Source: Cryobacterium sp. Y57
GTDB lineage: Bacteria > Actinomycetota > Actinomycetes > Actinomycetales > Microbacteriaceae
DNA: 64,000 nucleotides
Assembly (NCBI RefSeq): GCF_002929505.1
Contig: NZ_PJJL01000072.1
Coordinates: 1 to 64,000 of the forward strand
Direction: 5' to 3'
This document shows positions 50,437 through 58,491 of this stretch, piece by piece (position 1 is the first letter of the stretch; every line of letters starts with the position of its first letter). A model generated the notes under the pieces. The model was given only the letters and a program-made list of their open reading frames with translations, searched no databases and had not been told where the DNA came from. The position numbers and the translations under genes are program-made.

Positions 50437-51300
50437 CTAGGGCGCAACGAGGGGCTCGTAGGAGTCGGGGCGGCGGTCGCGATAGAACTGCCAGGAGTTG
50501 CGCACCTCACGGATCACGCCGAGGTCGAGGTCGCGCACGACGATCTCCTCGGTGTCGGTCGAGGCTCGTTCCCCCACATAGTTGCCCATGGGATCGACGA
50601 AGTAGGAGCTGCCATAGAAAGTCACGGCCTCGTCGCCGAACTCGGCTTTCTCGTTGCCGATGCGGTTGTTGGCGCCGATGAAGTACTGATTGGCCACGGC
50701 GGCGGCCGGCTGCTCGAGCTCCCACAGGCGGTTGGACAGGCCAGGCTTGGTGGCCGAGGGGTTGAACACGATCTCGGCGCCGTTCAAGCCGAGTGCGCGC
50801 CAGCCCTCGGGAAAGTGGCGGTCGTAGCAGATATAGACGCCGATCTTGCCGTACTTCGTGTCGAAGACCGGGTAGTCGGTGTTGCCGGGGCGAAAGTAGA
50901 ACTTTTCCCAGAACTGCGGCAGGTGGGGGATGTGGTGCTTGCGGTATTTGCCGAGGTAGGTTCCGTCGGCGTCGATGACCGCTGCGGTGTTGTAGAGTAC
51001 GCCGGGCTGCTCTTCTTCGTAGATCGGCACAACGATGACCATCGTGAATTCGGCGGCGAGCTTTTGAAAGCGCTCGACGATAGGGCCCGGCACGGCTTGA
51101 GCGTAGTCGTAGTACTTGGCGTCCTGCACGATGCCGAAATAGGGGCCGTGAAAGAGTTCCTGAAAGCAGATGACCTGTACGCCCTGGGCGGCCGCGGTAC
51201 GCACGAAACCCTCGTGCTTTTGGATCATGGATTCTTCGTCGCCGGTCCAGGTGGCCTGGGTGATCACTGTTCGAACGATGTTTCCACTGTCAACACTCAT
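50437..51300 (-). CDS. Beta-ureidopropionase/nitrilase-family hydrolase
   Basis: The product has 287 residues. The Glu-Lys-Cys triad is seen in CFQELFHGPYFG, GKYRKHHIPHLPQFWEKFYF and GVYICYDRHFPEGWRALGLNGAEIVFNPSA. It would split N-carbamyl-beta-alanine into beta-alanine, CO2 and ammonia, the step after the hydantoinase. It is the first gene of the minus-strand operon; its upstream region (51301-51451) is shared with the divergent MocR-type regulator gene and holds a long palindrome. Confidence 0.9.
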   Translation of the reverse strand: MSVDSGNIVRTVITQATWTGDEESMIQKHEGFVRTAAAQGVQVICFQELFHGPYFGIVQDAKYYDYAQAVPGPIVERFQKLAAEFTMVIVVPIYEEEQPGVLYNTAAVIDADGTYLGKYRKHHIPHLPQFWEKFYFRPGNTDYPVFDTKYGKIGVYICYDRHFPEGWRALGLNGAEIVFNPSATKPGLSNRLWELEQPAAAVANQYFIGANNRIGNEKAEFGDEAVTFYGSSYFVDPMGNYVGERASTDTEEIVVRDLDLGVIREVRNSWQFYRDRRPDSYEPLVAP

Positions 51301-51334
51301 GCTGTGCCTTCCACTTGCTTTCGTTCGTCAAAGG

Positions 51335-51389
51335 CAACACGAACCGCGCTGTTCGTGTTGTTATTCATTGACGTAAACATTTCAAATGT
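51335..51389. promoter_or_regulatory. Palindromic operators of the divergent pyrimidine-catabolism promoters
   Basis: CAACACGAAC (51335-51344) is mirrored exactly by GTTCGTGTTG (51351-51360) with a 6-bp spacer. A second palindrome, ACATTT-C-AAATGT, lies at 51377-51389. Both sit between the ureidopropionase and MocR-type genes and are candidate sites for the regulator. An intrinsic-terminator reading is unlikely because no T-run follows. Confidence 0.6.
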
Positions 51390-51451
51390 GTTTTTCTATG
51401 TATCGCACGCATTAGTTATCCTGTCGGCCAGCGCACCCGGAGGCAAGGGCA

Positions 51452-52819
51452 ATGCAGAACTTTATCGGCGAGATCGAGCAGCGCTCCCCCGCTGGGATTG
51501 CCGCGGCCATCGGCCGGCTGATTGCCTCCGGTCGGCTCGCACCGGGCGACCGCTTGCCCACCGTTCGAGTGCTGGCCGGCGAGCTCGGCGTGAGCCCCGC
51601 CACGGTCAGCCACGCCTGGCAGGCGCTTTCCGCGGTCGGCCTGATCACGTCACGCGGGCGCGGCGGCACCTTCGTGCAGGACACCGCGCCCCAGTGGCTG
51701 CCGGCCCGCAGCCAGTCCATGATTGGCGCGGTTGGCGCGGTTCGCCTCGATCTCTCGCGCGGCACGCCCGACCCACAGTTATTGCCGAAGCTGGGGCCCG
51801 CGCTCTCCCGGGTTTCCCAGCGGGCGGTGACGCCGAGCTATCAGGATCTGTCGATTATTCCCGAGCTGCTCGACGTGCTGCGGGTTTCGTGGCCCTACCC
51901 GGTCGATTCCATCACCATCGTCGACGGCGCCCTCGACGCCATCTCGCGCAGCCTCGACGCGGTGACCCACTTCGGTGACCGGGTCATCGTGGAGAACCCG
52001 TCGTTTCCGCCGTTCTTCGACCTGCTCGACCAGCGCGGGCTCGAGCGGTTACCGGTCGCCGTGGACGAGCACGGCATCGTTCCGGCCGGCTTCGCTGCAG
52101 CACTGCAGCTCGGCCCGGCGGTTGTGCTGTTGCAGCCGCGCGCGCACAACCCCACCGGAGCGTCGATGACAGCGCATCGGGCCGAAGAACTGGCCCGGCT
52201 GCTGCGCACGACTGCGGCGAGCGCTGACACCATCGTGATCGAAGATGACCATTCCGCCGAGATCAGCATCGCACCCGACGTGAGTCTTGGCGTCTGGCTG
52301 CCGGAGCGCACGCTGCACGTGCGCAGCTTTTCCAAATCGCACGGCCCCGACCTGCGCATTGCCGCCCTCGGCGGGCCGGCCGCGCTCATCGACCCGATCG
52401 TGTCACGGCGCATGCTCGGCCCCGGCTGGACCAGCCGCATGCTGCAGACCATTTTGCACGACCTGCTCACCAACGGTGAGAGCATGGCGCAGGTCAGCGA
52501 GGCCCGCCGCATCTACTTCGCCCGCCAGCGTGCCCTCGCCAACGCCCTGGCCGAGTTCGGGCTCGACGTGGTGCAGGCCGACGGCATCAACACCTGGCTG
52601 CCGGTGCACAGCGAACGTGACGCCATGGTGCATCTCGCTGCGTCGGGCATTCGCGTGGCCGGTGGCTCGCCGTTCCTGGCGAACACCGGTGGCCCCGAGT
52701 TCATTCGAGTGACTGCCGGCGCCCTGCCCGACGACATACGACCTGTAGCTGAGGCGCTCTTCGCCGCGGCGCATCCGCGTGATGCCGCTGTGCATCCGGT
52801 CGCTGCGCGCTGGTCGTAG
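51452..52819 (+). CDS. MocR/PdxR-type GntR-aminotransferase regulator
   Basis: The product has 455 residues. The N-terminal GntR winged helix is FIGEIEQRSPAGIAAAIGRLIASGRLAPGDRLPTVRVLAGELGVSPATVSHAWQALSAVGLITSRGRGG. Residues 110-450 form an aminotransferase class I fold with LQPRAHNPTG, IVIEDDHSAEIS and the PLP Lys in VRSFSKSHGPDLR. Such proteins sense PLP adducts of an amino compound, here plausibly beta-alanine. It faces away from the pyrimidine-degradation operon and probably controls it through the palindromes upstream. Confidence 0.9.
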   Translation: MQNFIGEIEQRSPAGIAAAIGRLIASGRLAPGDRLPTVRVLAGELGVSPATVSHAWQALSAVGLITSRGRGGTFVQDTAPQWLPARSQSMIGAVGAVRLDLSRGTPDPQLLPKLGPALSRVSQRAVTPSYQDLSIIPELLDVLRVSWPYPVDSITIVDGALDAISRSLDAVTHFGDRVIVENPSFPPFFDLLDQRGLERLPVAVDEHGIVPAGFAAALQLGPAVVLLQPRAHNPTGASMTAHRAEELARLLRTTAASADTIVIEDDHSAEISIAPDVSLGVWLPERTLHVRSFSKSHGPDLRIAALGGPAALIDPIVSRRMLGPGWTSRMLQTILHDLLTNGESMAQVSEARRIYFARQRALANALAEFGLDVVQADGINTWLPVHSERDAMVHLAASGIRVAGGSPFLANTGGPEFIRVTAGALPDDIRPVAEALFAAAHPRDAAVHPVAARWS

Positions 52820-52982
52820 CCCTGCCGGGGGCCTAGGGTTGAGGCAGACCACCGGTTTGCTTTGACCGGTTCTGCTGGCCTGGATTTGGGCTGAGGTCCA
52901 CCACTGCTGTGTCACCAACAGCGTGCCAGTCTGCGCCTGATTTGCCTGGAGCATGGGGCCGCACAGAGTCGAAAGAAACCCC
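52820..52982. other. Intergenic leader of the F420-0 transport genes
   Basis: This 163-bp stretch precedes the binding-protein gene. It contains an ACCGGT...ACCGGT pair (about 52849-52869) that could form a small stem. I looked for a cobalamin riboswitch because the transporter is BtuF-like but found no convincing B12 box. No gene fits. Confidence 0.35.
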
Positions 52983-53972
52983 ATGCCACGAACTGTCGCG
53001 CGCCTCGCCGCACTGGCCGCTGCATCCCTCTTGCTCTGCGGATGCGCCGCCACGGTCGCCCCCGCCACCACCAGCACTGACGCGCCGGCAGCCAGCGCGA
53101 ACTACCCGATCACCGTCGACAATTGCGGCACGAGCGTTACCGTCACGGCCGCCCCCGAACGCATCGTGTCGATCAAATCGTCGGCGACCGAACTGCTACT
53201 GGCCCTCGGCGTCGGTGACCGCATCGTGGGTTCAGCCTTTCTCGACGGCCCGGTGCCAGAGTCGCTCGCAACGACAGGCGCCGACCTCAACGTGATCAGC
53301 GACTTTCTGCCGGGTCAGGAGGCCGTGCTCGGGCTGAACCCCGACTTCATCTACGGGGGCTGGGAATCCAATTTCACTGCGGACGGCGCGGGAGAACGTG
53401 ACGCCCTCACGGCTCTCGGCGTGGGAACCTACGTCTCCCCCGCGGCTTGCAAGGGCGAGCGGATGCCGAACCCACTCACCTTCGACACCGTGTTCGCCGA
53501 AATTGAGGAGGCTGGCGCAATCTTTGGGGCAGCGCCCGCAGCCGCCGACCTGGTCAGCGCCCTGCAGCACGAATTGGCCGCGCTCGAACCGGCCTCCACG
53601 GACACCTCGGCCCTCTGGTACTCCAGCGGTACCACGACTCCCTACGTCGGCGCCGGCATCGGTTCGCCGGAAATGATCATGCAGGCCGCCGGCCTGAGCA
53701 ACATCTTCGCTGACGTGAAAGACACCTGGACCTCGGTGGGCTGGGAATCGGTCATCGAGGCCAACCCGAGTGTCATTGTGGTGGTCGACGCCACGTGGAA
53801 CACGGCCGCCTCGAAGATCGCCCACCTCGAATCGGACCCGGCCACCCAGGTGCTCGATGCCGTGAAGAACCAGCGCTACATCATCTTGCCGTTTGCCTCG
53901 ACCGAGGCCGGTATCCGCAATGTAGAAGCGGCGTCCTCCGCGATCATCCAGCTAGCCGACCTGAACGAGTGA
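52983..53972 (+). CDS. Putative F420-0 ABC transporter, substrate-binding lipoprotein
   Basis: From ATG 52983 the product has 329 residues. A lipoprotein signal (LAALAAASLLLCGCAAT) is followed by a type III periplasmic-binding fold (ITVDNCGTSVTVTAAPERIVSIKSSATELLLALGVGDRIVGSAFLD; FIYGGWESNFTADGAGERDALTALGVGTYVSPAACKG). The fold is shared with iron-siderophore and B12 binding proteins, but its position upstream of cofD, with a matching permease and ATPase, marks the set described as the putative F420-0 ABC transporter of actinobacteria. The substrate is inferred from this context only. Confidence 0.82.
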   Translation: MPRTVARLAALAAASLLLCGCAATVAPATTSTDAPAASANYPITVDNCGTSVTVTAAPERIVSIKSSATELLLALGVGDRIVGSAFLDGPVPESLATTGADLNVISDFLPGQEAVLGLNPDFIYGGWESNFTADGAGERDALTALGVGTYVSPAACKGERMPNPLTFDTVFAEIEEAGAIFGAAPAAADLVSALQHELAALEPASTDTSALWYSSGTTTPYVGAGIGSPEMIMQAAGLSNIFADVKDTWTSVGWESVIEANPSVIVVVDATWNTAASKIAHLESDPATQVLDAVKNQRYIILPFASTEAGIRNVEAASSAIIQLADLNE

Positions 53973-53994
53973 CCTGGTCCAGTCGGGAACTGCG

Positions 53995-55011
53995 GTGACC
54001 CGGAGCAGGTACCTCGGGTGGCTCCTCGCGGCCACCATCACGTTGATTCTGGGGTGCGGGGTGGCGGTGACCATTGGGCCGGCCGCCGTGTCCCTTGGAC
54101 AGGTGATGAGCAGCATCGGCGCCCACCTCGGTGTCGCGACGGAACCGGTTCCGCTCCTCATCGACTCCATCGTCTGGCAGCTGCGGCTGCCGCGCGTGCT
54201 CACGGCTGCGCTGGTCGGCGCCGGCCTTGCGCTGAGCGGCGCCGTGATGCAGAGCGTGACGCGTAACCCCCTCGCCGACCCGTACCTGCTCGGGCTTTCG
54301 AGCGGGGCATCCGTCGGCGCGGTCTGCGTTGTGATTCTCGGAATCGGCTTTTTTCTGCCGGCGGCGGCTTTTGCCGGCGCACTACTCGCCCTCGTCGCGA
54401 CGCTGAGCATCGCCAAGGTCGGCGGCACGATCACGCCGGTGCGAGCCGTATTGGCGGGACTCGCTATCGCGCAGCTCGCCGGCGCCCTGACATCATTCAT
54501 CATCTTTTGGGCCGCCAAGGGCGACTCTTACCGCGAGATCCTCAACTGGCTGCTCGGCTCGGTGGCTGGCGCCACCTGGCAGAGCGTTGCGATCGCCGCG
54601 ACGGCCGTGGCCGTCGTGGGCACGGGTATCCTGCTGTCGGCGACCCGGCTGGACGCCTTCGCCTTCGGTGATACCTCGGCGGCAAGCCTGGGCATCAACG
54701 TGAACCGCACCCGCTGGGCGCTGCTCGGATCGGTCGCGCTGCTGACCGGGGCGATGGTGGCCGTCAGCGGGTCGATTGGATTCGTCGGGCTTATTCTGCC
54801 GCACCTCGTGCGCGGCGTCAGCGGCCCGGGGCACCGCCGGCTGCTGCCGCTGGTAGCGGTTTGCGGCGCGCTGTTCCTGGTCATCGCCGACACGCTCGCA
54901 CGCACGGTGTTCGATCCGCGCGAACTGCCGGTGGGCATCATCACCGCGTTCATTGGCGTGCCCGTCTTTATTCTGCTGATCAAGAGAAAGAAGTCGCACC
55001 TGTGGGCGTAG
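53995..55011 (+). CDS. Putative F420-0 ABC transporter permease (FecCD family)
   Basis: From GTG 53995 the product has 338 residues. FecCD/BtuC signatures: WQLRLPRVLTAALVGAGLALSGAVMQSVTRNPLADPYLLGLSSGASVGAV, GSVAGATWQSVAIAA and SIGFVGLILPHLVRGVSGPGHRRLLPLVAVCGALFLVIADTLAR, with ten membrane helices. It lies 22 bp after the binding-protein gene, and its end overlaps the GTG start of the ATPase gene by 10 nt, so the three form one transport unit. Confidence 0.88.
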   Translation: MTRSRYLGWLLAATITLILGCGVAVTIGPAAVSLGQVMSSIGAHLGVATEPVPLLIDSIVWQLRLPRVLTAALVGAGLALSGAVMQSVTRNPLADPYLLGLSSGASVGAVCVVILGIGFFLPAAAFAGALLALVATLSIAKVGGTITPVRAVLAGLAIAQLAGALTSFIIFWAAKGDSYREILNWLLGSVAGATWQSVAIAATAVAVVGTGILLSATRLDAFAFGDTSAASLGINVNRTRWALLGSVALLTGAMVAVSGSIGFVGLILPHLVRGVSGPGHRRLLPLVAVCGALFLVIADTLARTVFDPRELPVGIITAFIGVPVFILLIKRKKSHLWA

Positions 55012-55790
55012 ACCTCGACCAGCTGTCGTTCACCATCGACGACACCATAATTCTGCGGGACGTCTCGGCGTCACTGCCCACCGGCAGCGTCACCGGTCTG
55101 CTCGGTCCGAACGGTGCCGGCAAATCCACCCTGCTGCGGCTCATCGCCGGCATCGACAAAGCGGATACCGGCGCTGTTTCCCTCGACGGCACCTCGGTCG
55201 GGTCGTTGCCCCGGCGCGAAGCGGCCCGCCGGATCGCGTTGCTCGAACAGAATGCGGCGCCGAGCGTGGAATTGACCGTGCTCGACGTCGTGCTGCTCGG
55301 CCGCATCCCGCACCGCACCAAGCTGATGGGGTCGTTCGGCGGTGACGACGACCGCGCCGTCGCCTTCAGCGCCCTCGAGGCCGTCGGCGCGGCGCCGTTG
55401 GCCGACCGGTACTGGCAGACCCTGAGCGGCGGGCAGCAGCAACGCGTGCAGATTGCCCGGGCCATGGCGCAGCAGCCGAGCCTGTTGCTGCTCGACGAAC
55501 CGACCAACCACCTCGACGTCAGCGCCCAACTCGCTCTGCTGGGGCAGGTGCGTGAGCTCACAGTGACGGCAATCATGGCCTTGCACGACCTCAACCTCGC
55601 GGCGGCGTACTGCGACCAGCTTCTGCTGCTCGATGGCGGCCGGCTCGTAGCCTCGGGCACCCCCGAAGAGGTCCTCACCCCCGAGATCATCGGCGAGGTC
55701 TACGGCGTGGACTGTTTCATTGTGCAACACCCGCGCGGCGGGCATCCGGTCATCGTGTACTCCGCCGCCACGTCGAAGGGCAACTCATGA
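55002..55790 (+). CDS. Putative F420-0 ABC transporter ATPase
   Basis: From GTG 55002 the product has 262 residues. Walker A GLLGPNGAGKSTLLRLIAGI, Q-loop LLEQNAAPSVELTV, signature TLSGGQQQRVQIARAMAQ, Walker B LLLLDEPTNHLD and switch ALHDLNLAAAYCD are intact, in the order of FecE/BtuD-type ATPases. It energises the FecCD permease. The longer frame from 54861 lies inside the permease gene and is not used. Its stop overlaps the cofD start (ATGA). Confidence 0.9.
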   Translation: MGVDLDQLSFTIDDTIILRDVSASLPTGSVTGLLGPNGAGKSTLLRLIAGIDKADTGAVSLDGTSVGSLPRREAARRIALLEQNAAPSVELTVLDVVLLGRIPHRTKLMGSFGGDDDRAVAFSALEAVGAAPLADRYWQTLSGGQQQRVQIARAMAQQPSLLLLDEPTNHLDVSAQLALLGQVRELTVTAIMALHDLNLAAAYCDQLLLLDGGRLVASGTPEEVLTPEIIGEVYGVDCFIVQHPRGGHPVIVYSAATSKGNS

Positions 55791-56764
55791 GGAACGTCAC
55801 CGTGCTGGCCGGCGGCGTCGGCGGCGCCCGCTTCACCCGCGGGCTGCTGGCCCACCTCGCCGCGGCCGCCCCCGACGCAGCCGTGACGGTGATCGTGAAC
55901 ACCGGCGACGACATGTGGCTCGACGGGCTGCGCATCTGCCCCGACCTCGATACCGTCATGTACACCCTCGGCGGCGGCATCAACGAGGAGCAGGGGTGGG
56001 GCCGTCCCGAGGAAACCCAACGGGCCTCATCGGAGATCGCCGCCTACGGCCGGGGCTGGTCATGGTTCACGCTCGGCGATCTCGACCTCGCCACGCACAT
56101 CGTGCGTACCGATCTGCTGCGAAACGGGTCGACCCTCAGCGAGGCAACCGCGTTTCTCTGCCGACGCTGGCAGCCCGGGGTGCAGTTACTGCCGATGACC
56201 GACCAGCCCGTCGAGACCCACGTATGCCTCGCTGAGAATGTGGATGAGCACGCAGCCGGTGATTATATTCATTTTGAGGAATGGTGGGTGCGTTACCGGG
56301 CCCGGGTGGCCGTAACCGGTTTCGAGCAGCGCGGGCTGGCCGACGCGGTTGCAGCGCCCGGCGTGCGTGAGGCCATCCGAACGGCCGACCTCATCGTGCT
56401 TCCACCTTCAAACCCGGTCGTATCGATCGGCACAATTCTGGCCGTGCCCGGCGTTCGCGACGCCCTGCGTTCCACGACCGCCCGGGTGGTCGGAGTATCC
56501 CCGATCATCGGCGACGCGGCCGTGCGCGGTATGGCCGATGCCTGCCTGCGCACGATCGGAGTCGAAACGAGCGCCCTTGCCGTCGGACTGCACTACGGCT
56601 CCCGCAATCGAGGCGGGCTGCTGGACGCCTGGCTCGTCGATGAAACGGATGCCGCGGCGCTGCCCGCGCTGGCGGCCGCCGGCATCCGCTCTGCTGCGGC
56701 GCCACTGTGGATGAGGGGCCTGACCGCCACGACCGCGATGGCCGCCGCCGTACTCGCCCTGTGA
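55787..56764 (+). CDS. cofD: 2-phospho-L-lactate transferase (F420-0 synthesis)
   Basis: The product has 325 residues. CofD joins the phospholactyl (or phosphoenolpyruvyl) moiety to Fo to make F420-0. Signatures: VTVLAGGVGGARFTRGLLAHL, VIVNTGDDMWLDGLRICPDLDTVMYTLGGGIN and LIVLPPSNPVVSIGTILAVPGVRDAL. The gene overlaps the ATPase gene by ATGA, so the transporter and cofD are transcribed together, a strong hint that the transported compound relates to F420-0. It converges with cofC over a 15-bp tandem repeat. In some actinobacteria this gene is called fbiA. Confidence 0.93.
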   Translation: MRNVTVLAGGVGGARFTRGLLAHLAAAAPDAAVTVIVNTGDDMWLDGLRICPDLDTVMYTLGGGINEEQGWGRPEETQRASSEIAAYGRGWSWFTLGDLDLATHIVRTDLLRNGSTLSEATAFLCRRWQPGVQLLPMTDQPVETHVCLAENVDEHAAGDYIHFEEWWVRYRARVAVTGFEQRGLADAVAAPGVREAIRTADLIVLPPSNPVVSIGTILAVPGVRDALRSTTARVVGVSPIIGDAAVRGMADACLRTIGVETSALAVGLHYGSRNRGGLLDAWLVDETDAAALPALAAAGIRSAAAPLWMRGLTATTAMAAAVLAL

Positions 56765-56805
56765 ACTACAGCCCGGTGAACTACAGCCCTGTGAACTAGA
56801 GCCCG
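56761..56805. repeat. 15-bp tandem repeat between cofD and cofC
   Basis: Three consecutive units GTGAACTACAGCCCG (56761-56775, 56776-56790 and 56791-56805, the last with ACTAGAG) span the stop codons of both convergent genes. The cofC stop lies inside the third unit. The unit length is in frame for neither gene's last residues, so changes in copy number would affect only the tails. Confidence 0.85.
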
Positions 56806-57479
56806 GCGAGCAGCGCGCTCGTGTGCGGGCCGAACCCGAACGCCCGGGCCACGTCGAGGTCGACAACGGTATCGACATCGTGGCGCAGCGTCGAAGTGGA
56901 CGACAGGTTAAGCACAACGTGTCCGGCGGCCTGGTGCGCGGCGCGTGAGCCGACACCGAACTGCGGCGTGAACACGATGCCAGCACGGGCGAACAAACTC
57001 GTCGTTCCCACGCCTTCGGCGTCGGGCACCACAGACCGCGGGTGCTGGGCGGCGAGCGCGAAAGCGTCGTCGAGGTCGGCCGGGCGCAGGGCGGGCAGGT
57101 CCCCGGTCAGCACGGCCAGGTGCGCGTCAGGCTGGCTCAGTCGGGCGGCAGCGATGCCCTGCATGATCGCAGTATTCAACCGGGCATGCCCCGTTTCAGC
57201 TCCCGCCGCCTCACGCACGATGACCGCGCCGAGCCCGGCGAGCAGCGCGCCCACACGCGCACTCGGGGTCACCACGAACACGCGCTCCACAACGGATGCG
57301 GCCACCAGAGCCGCCACCGTGTCGAGCGCGAACGCATCGGCGAACGCTGCCCGTTGGGCCCCAGCCCCGAGTCGGCTCTTCGCTTCCGGGCTTCCCTTGA
57401 TGGGAACGACGACCACCCAGCTCGCCGTGCCCGAAAGCGCCGACGGCCTTCGGTCGGCTGCGCCGCAGGTCTGGTCCAT
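56796..57479 (-). CDS. cofC: 2-phospho-L-lactate guanylyltransferase
   Basis: The product has 227 residues. CofC/FbiD activates phospholactate (or phosphoenolpyruvate) with GTP for CofD. Signatures: WVVVVPIKGSPEAKSRLGAGAQRAAFADAFALDTVAALVAA, VFVVTPSARVGALLAGLGAVIV, AHLAVLTGDLPALRPADLDDAFALAAQHPRSVVPDAEGVGTTSLFARAGI. Nucleotide-binding and catalytic Asp residues of the family are present. It is convergent with cofD and runs on the minus strand; a decayed SnoaL relic separates it from cofE. Confidence 0.9.
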   Translation of the reverse strand: MDQTCGAADRRPSALSGTASWVVVVPIKGSPEAKSRLGAGAQRAAFADAFALDTVAALVAASVVERVFVVTPSARVGALLAGLGAVIVREAAGAETGHARLNTAIMQGIAAARLSQPDAHLAVLTGDLPALRPADLDDAFALAAQHPRSVVPDAEGVGTTSLFARAGIVFTPQFGVGSRAAHQAAGHVVLNLSSTSTLRHDVDTVVDLDVARAFGFGPHTSALLAGL

Positions 57480-57534
57480 AGTAAAACGCTAGCAGCGTCG
57501 TGCGCACTCGGGGCGCGGTAGCCTCACGGGTCGA

Positions 57535-57664
57535 CTGCAACCATACGACGACCGTTGTCACCCGCGTCGAGGGCAACTTTTCGGGCCGCAGCGTCGAGCA
57601 GAACTACCGTTTCACGCTCCACACCGAGAGCGGCCTGATCGAAGCCCTCACGATCTCGATCTAG
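57535..57664 (+). pseudogene. SnoaL/NTF2-like C-terminal relic
   Basis: On the plus strand the frame reads [38 protein letters not shown] and then stops, overlapping the end of cofE. The pattern of a VEGNFPG..V.L.YRF.L....I..L.I strand pair is the usual C-terminus of SnoaL-like NTF2-fold proteins. The N-terminal two thirds and any start are gone, so it is a remnant. Confidence 0.5.
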
Positions 57665-58491
57665 GCCGTTCCGGCCGCGAAGCCGGCGGCATACCCCTCG
57701 GCGTACCCCTCGGCACAGGCCTCCGCCGTGCCGAGACGGAACATGTCGCTGTCGCTCGGGCGTTGCAGCGCCCGAGCGCCGGAGAGCGCCAGGTCACCGA
57801 CCAGGCGGCCGAGTCCGCGTACCACGGCGACCGGGTTGCCGCTGGTCTTGCCCTTGACCAGATCGGCAGCGGCAGCGATCTCGTCGGCGACGGCCGCGAC
57901 GGTGACATCGAGGCGGCGGCCGGAGGTATCCGCTGTGCCGCGCAGGTCGTCGAGTACCGCGAAGCCGGCTGCGCCAATGGCCAGGTCAGTCTGGCCTTCC
58001 CGCCAGGGGCGTCCGGCGGTATCGGTCACCAGCACGCCGAGCCGCAGCCCGGTGCGCTCACGGAGGGCCGCGCAGATGATGCGCGCAGATGAATCCGGAT
58101 CAACCGGCAGTAGCAGCACCACGCCATCGGGCGCGTTGCTGGTGTCGACGCCCGCTGCGGCCATGACCAGGCCCTGGCGGTTTTCGACGATGCGAGTGAC
58201 CCCGCCGGGGTACGCCCGCGACGCCACGACGCGCACCGTCTCGTCGGTGATTGCCTGCTCCCGGTCCACCGCCGCGACGACGCGACCCTCGGCTTTTGAG
58301 ACGATTTTGCTGGTAACTGCCACAATGTCGCCGTCGAGCAGGCGTGACTGCGCCGCCTCCGCGATCAGACCGGCAAGGTCGTCGCCGGCCTCAATCTCGC
58401 CGAATCCACCGAGCGTGAACACCTTGAGGCCGAACAGTTCCATAGCGCCCACTTCGGCGGCGGCAGCGTCGGGCTGCGAATCGTGCGTCAT
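57661..58491 (-). CDS. cofE: Coenzyme F420-0:L-glutamate ligase
   Basis: The product has 276 residues. CofE adds gamma-linked glutamates to F420-0. Signatures: [146 protein letters not shown]. There is no fused nitroreductase domain, unlike the long FbiB of mycobacteria. The start abuts the stop of the LLM oxidoreductase gene, so both belong to one transcript. A shorter start at MELFGLKVF (58443) is possible. Confidence 0.92.
   Translation of the reverse strand: MTHDSQPDAAAAEVGAMELFGLKVFTLGGFGEIEAGDDLAGLIAEAAQSRLLDGDIVAVTSKIVSKAEGRVVAAVDREQAITDETVRVVASRAYPGGVTRIVENRQGLVMAAAGVDTSNAPDGVVLLLPVDPDSSARIICAALRERTGLRLGVLVTDTAGRPWREGQTDLAIGAAGFAVLDDLRGTADTSGRRLDVTVAAVADEIAAAADLVKGKTSGNPVAVVRGLGRLVGDLALSGARALQRPSDSDMFRLGTAEACAEGYAEGYAAGFAAGTA

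Noticed and set aside
49675-51978. A 767-codon plus-strand frame across hydantoinase and ureidopropionase
   Set aside because: It is a GC-driven shadow; the minus-strand proteins have full catalytic motifs, and its end is the first part of the MocR gene in a wrong frame.
52820-52982. Cobalamin riboswitch upstream of the BtuF-like lipoprotein
   Set aside because: Looked for the B12 box and the conserved GCCACTG element but found no convincing match; the transporter fits the F420-0 set better.
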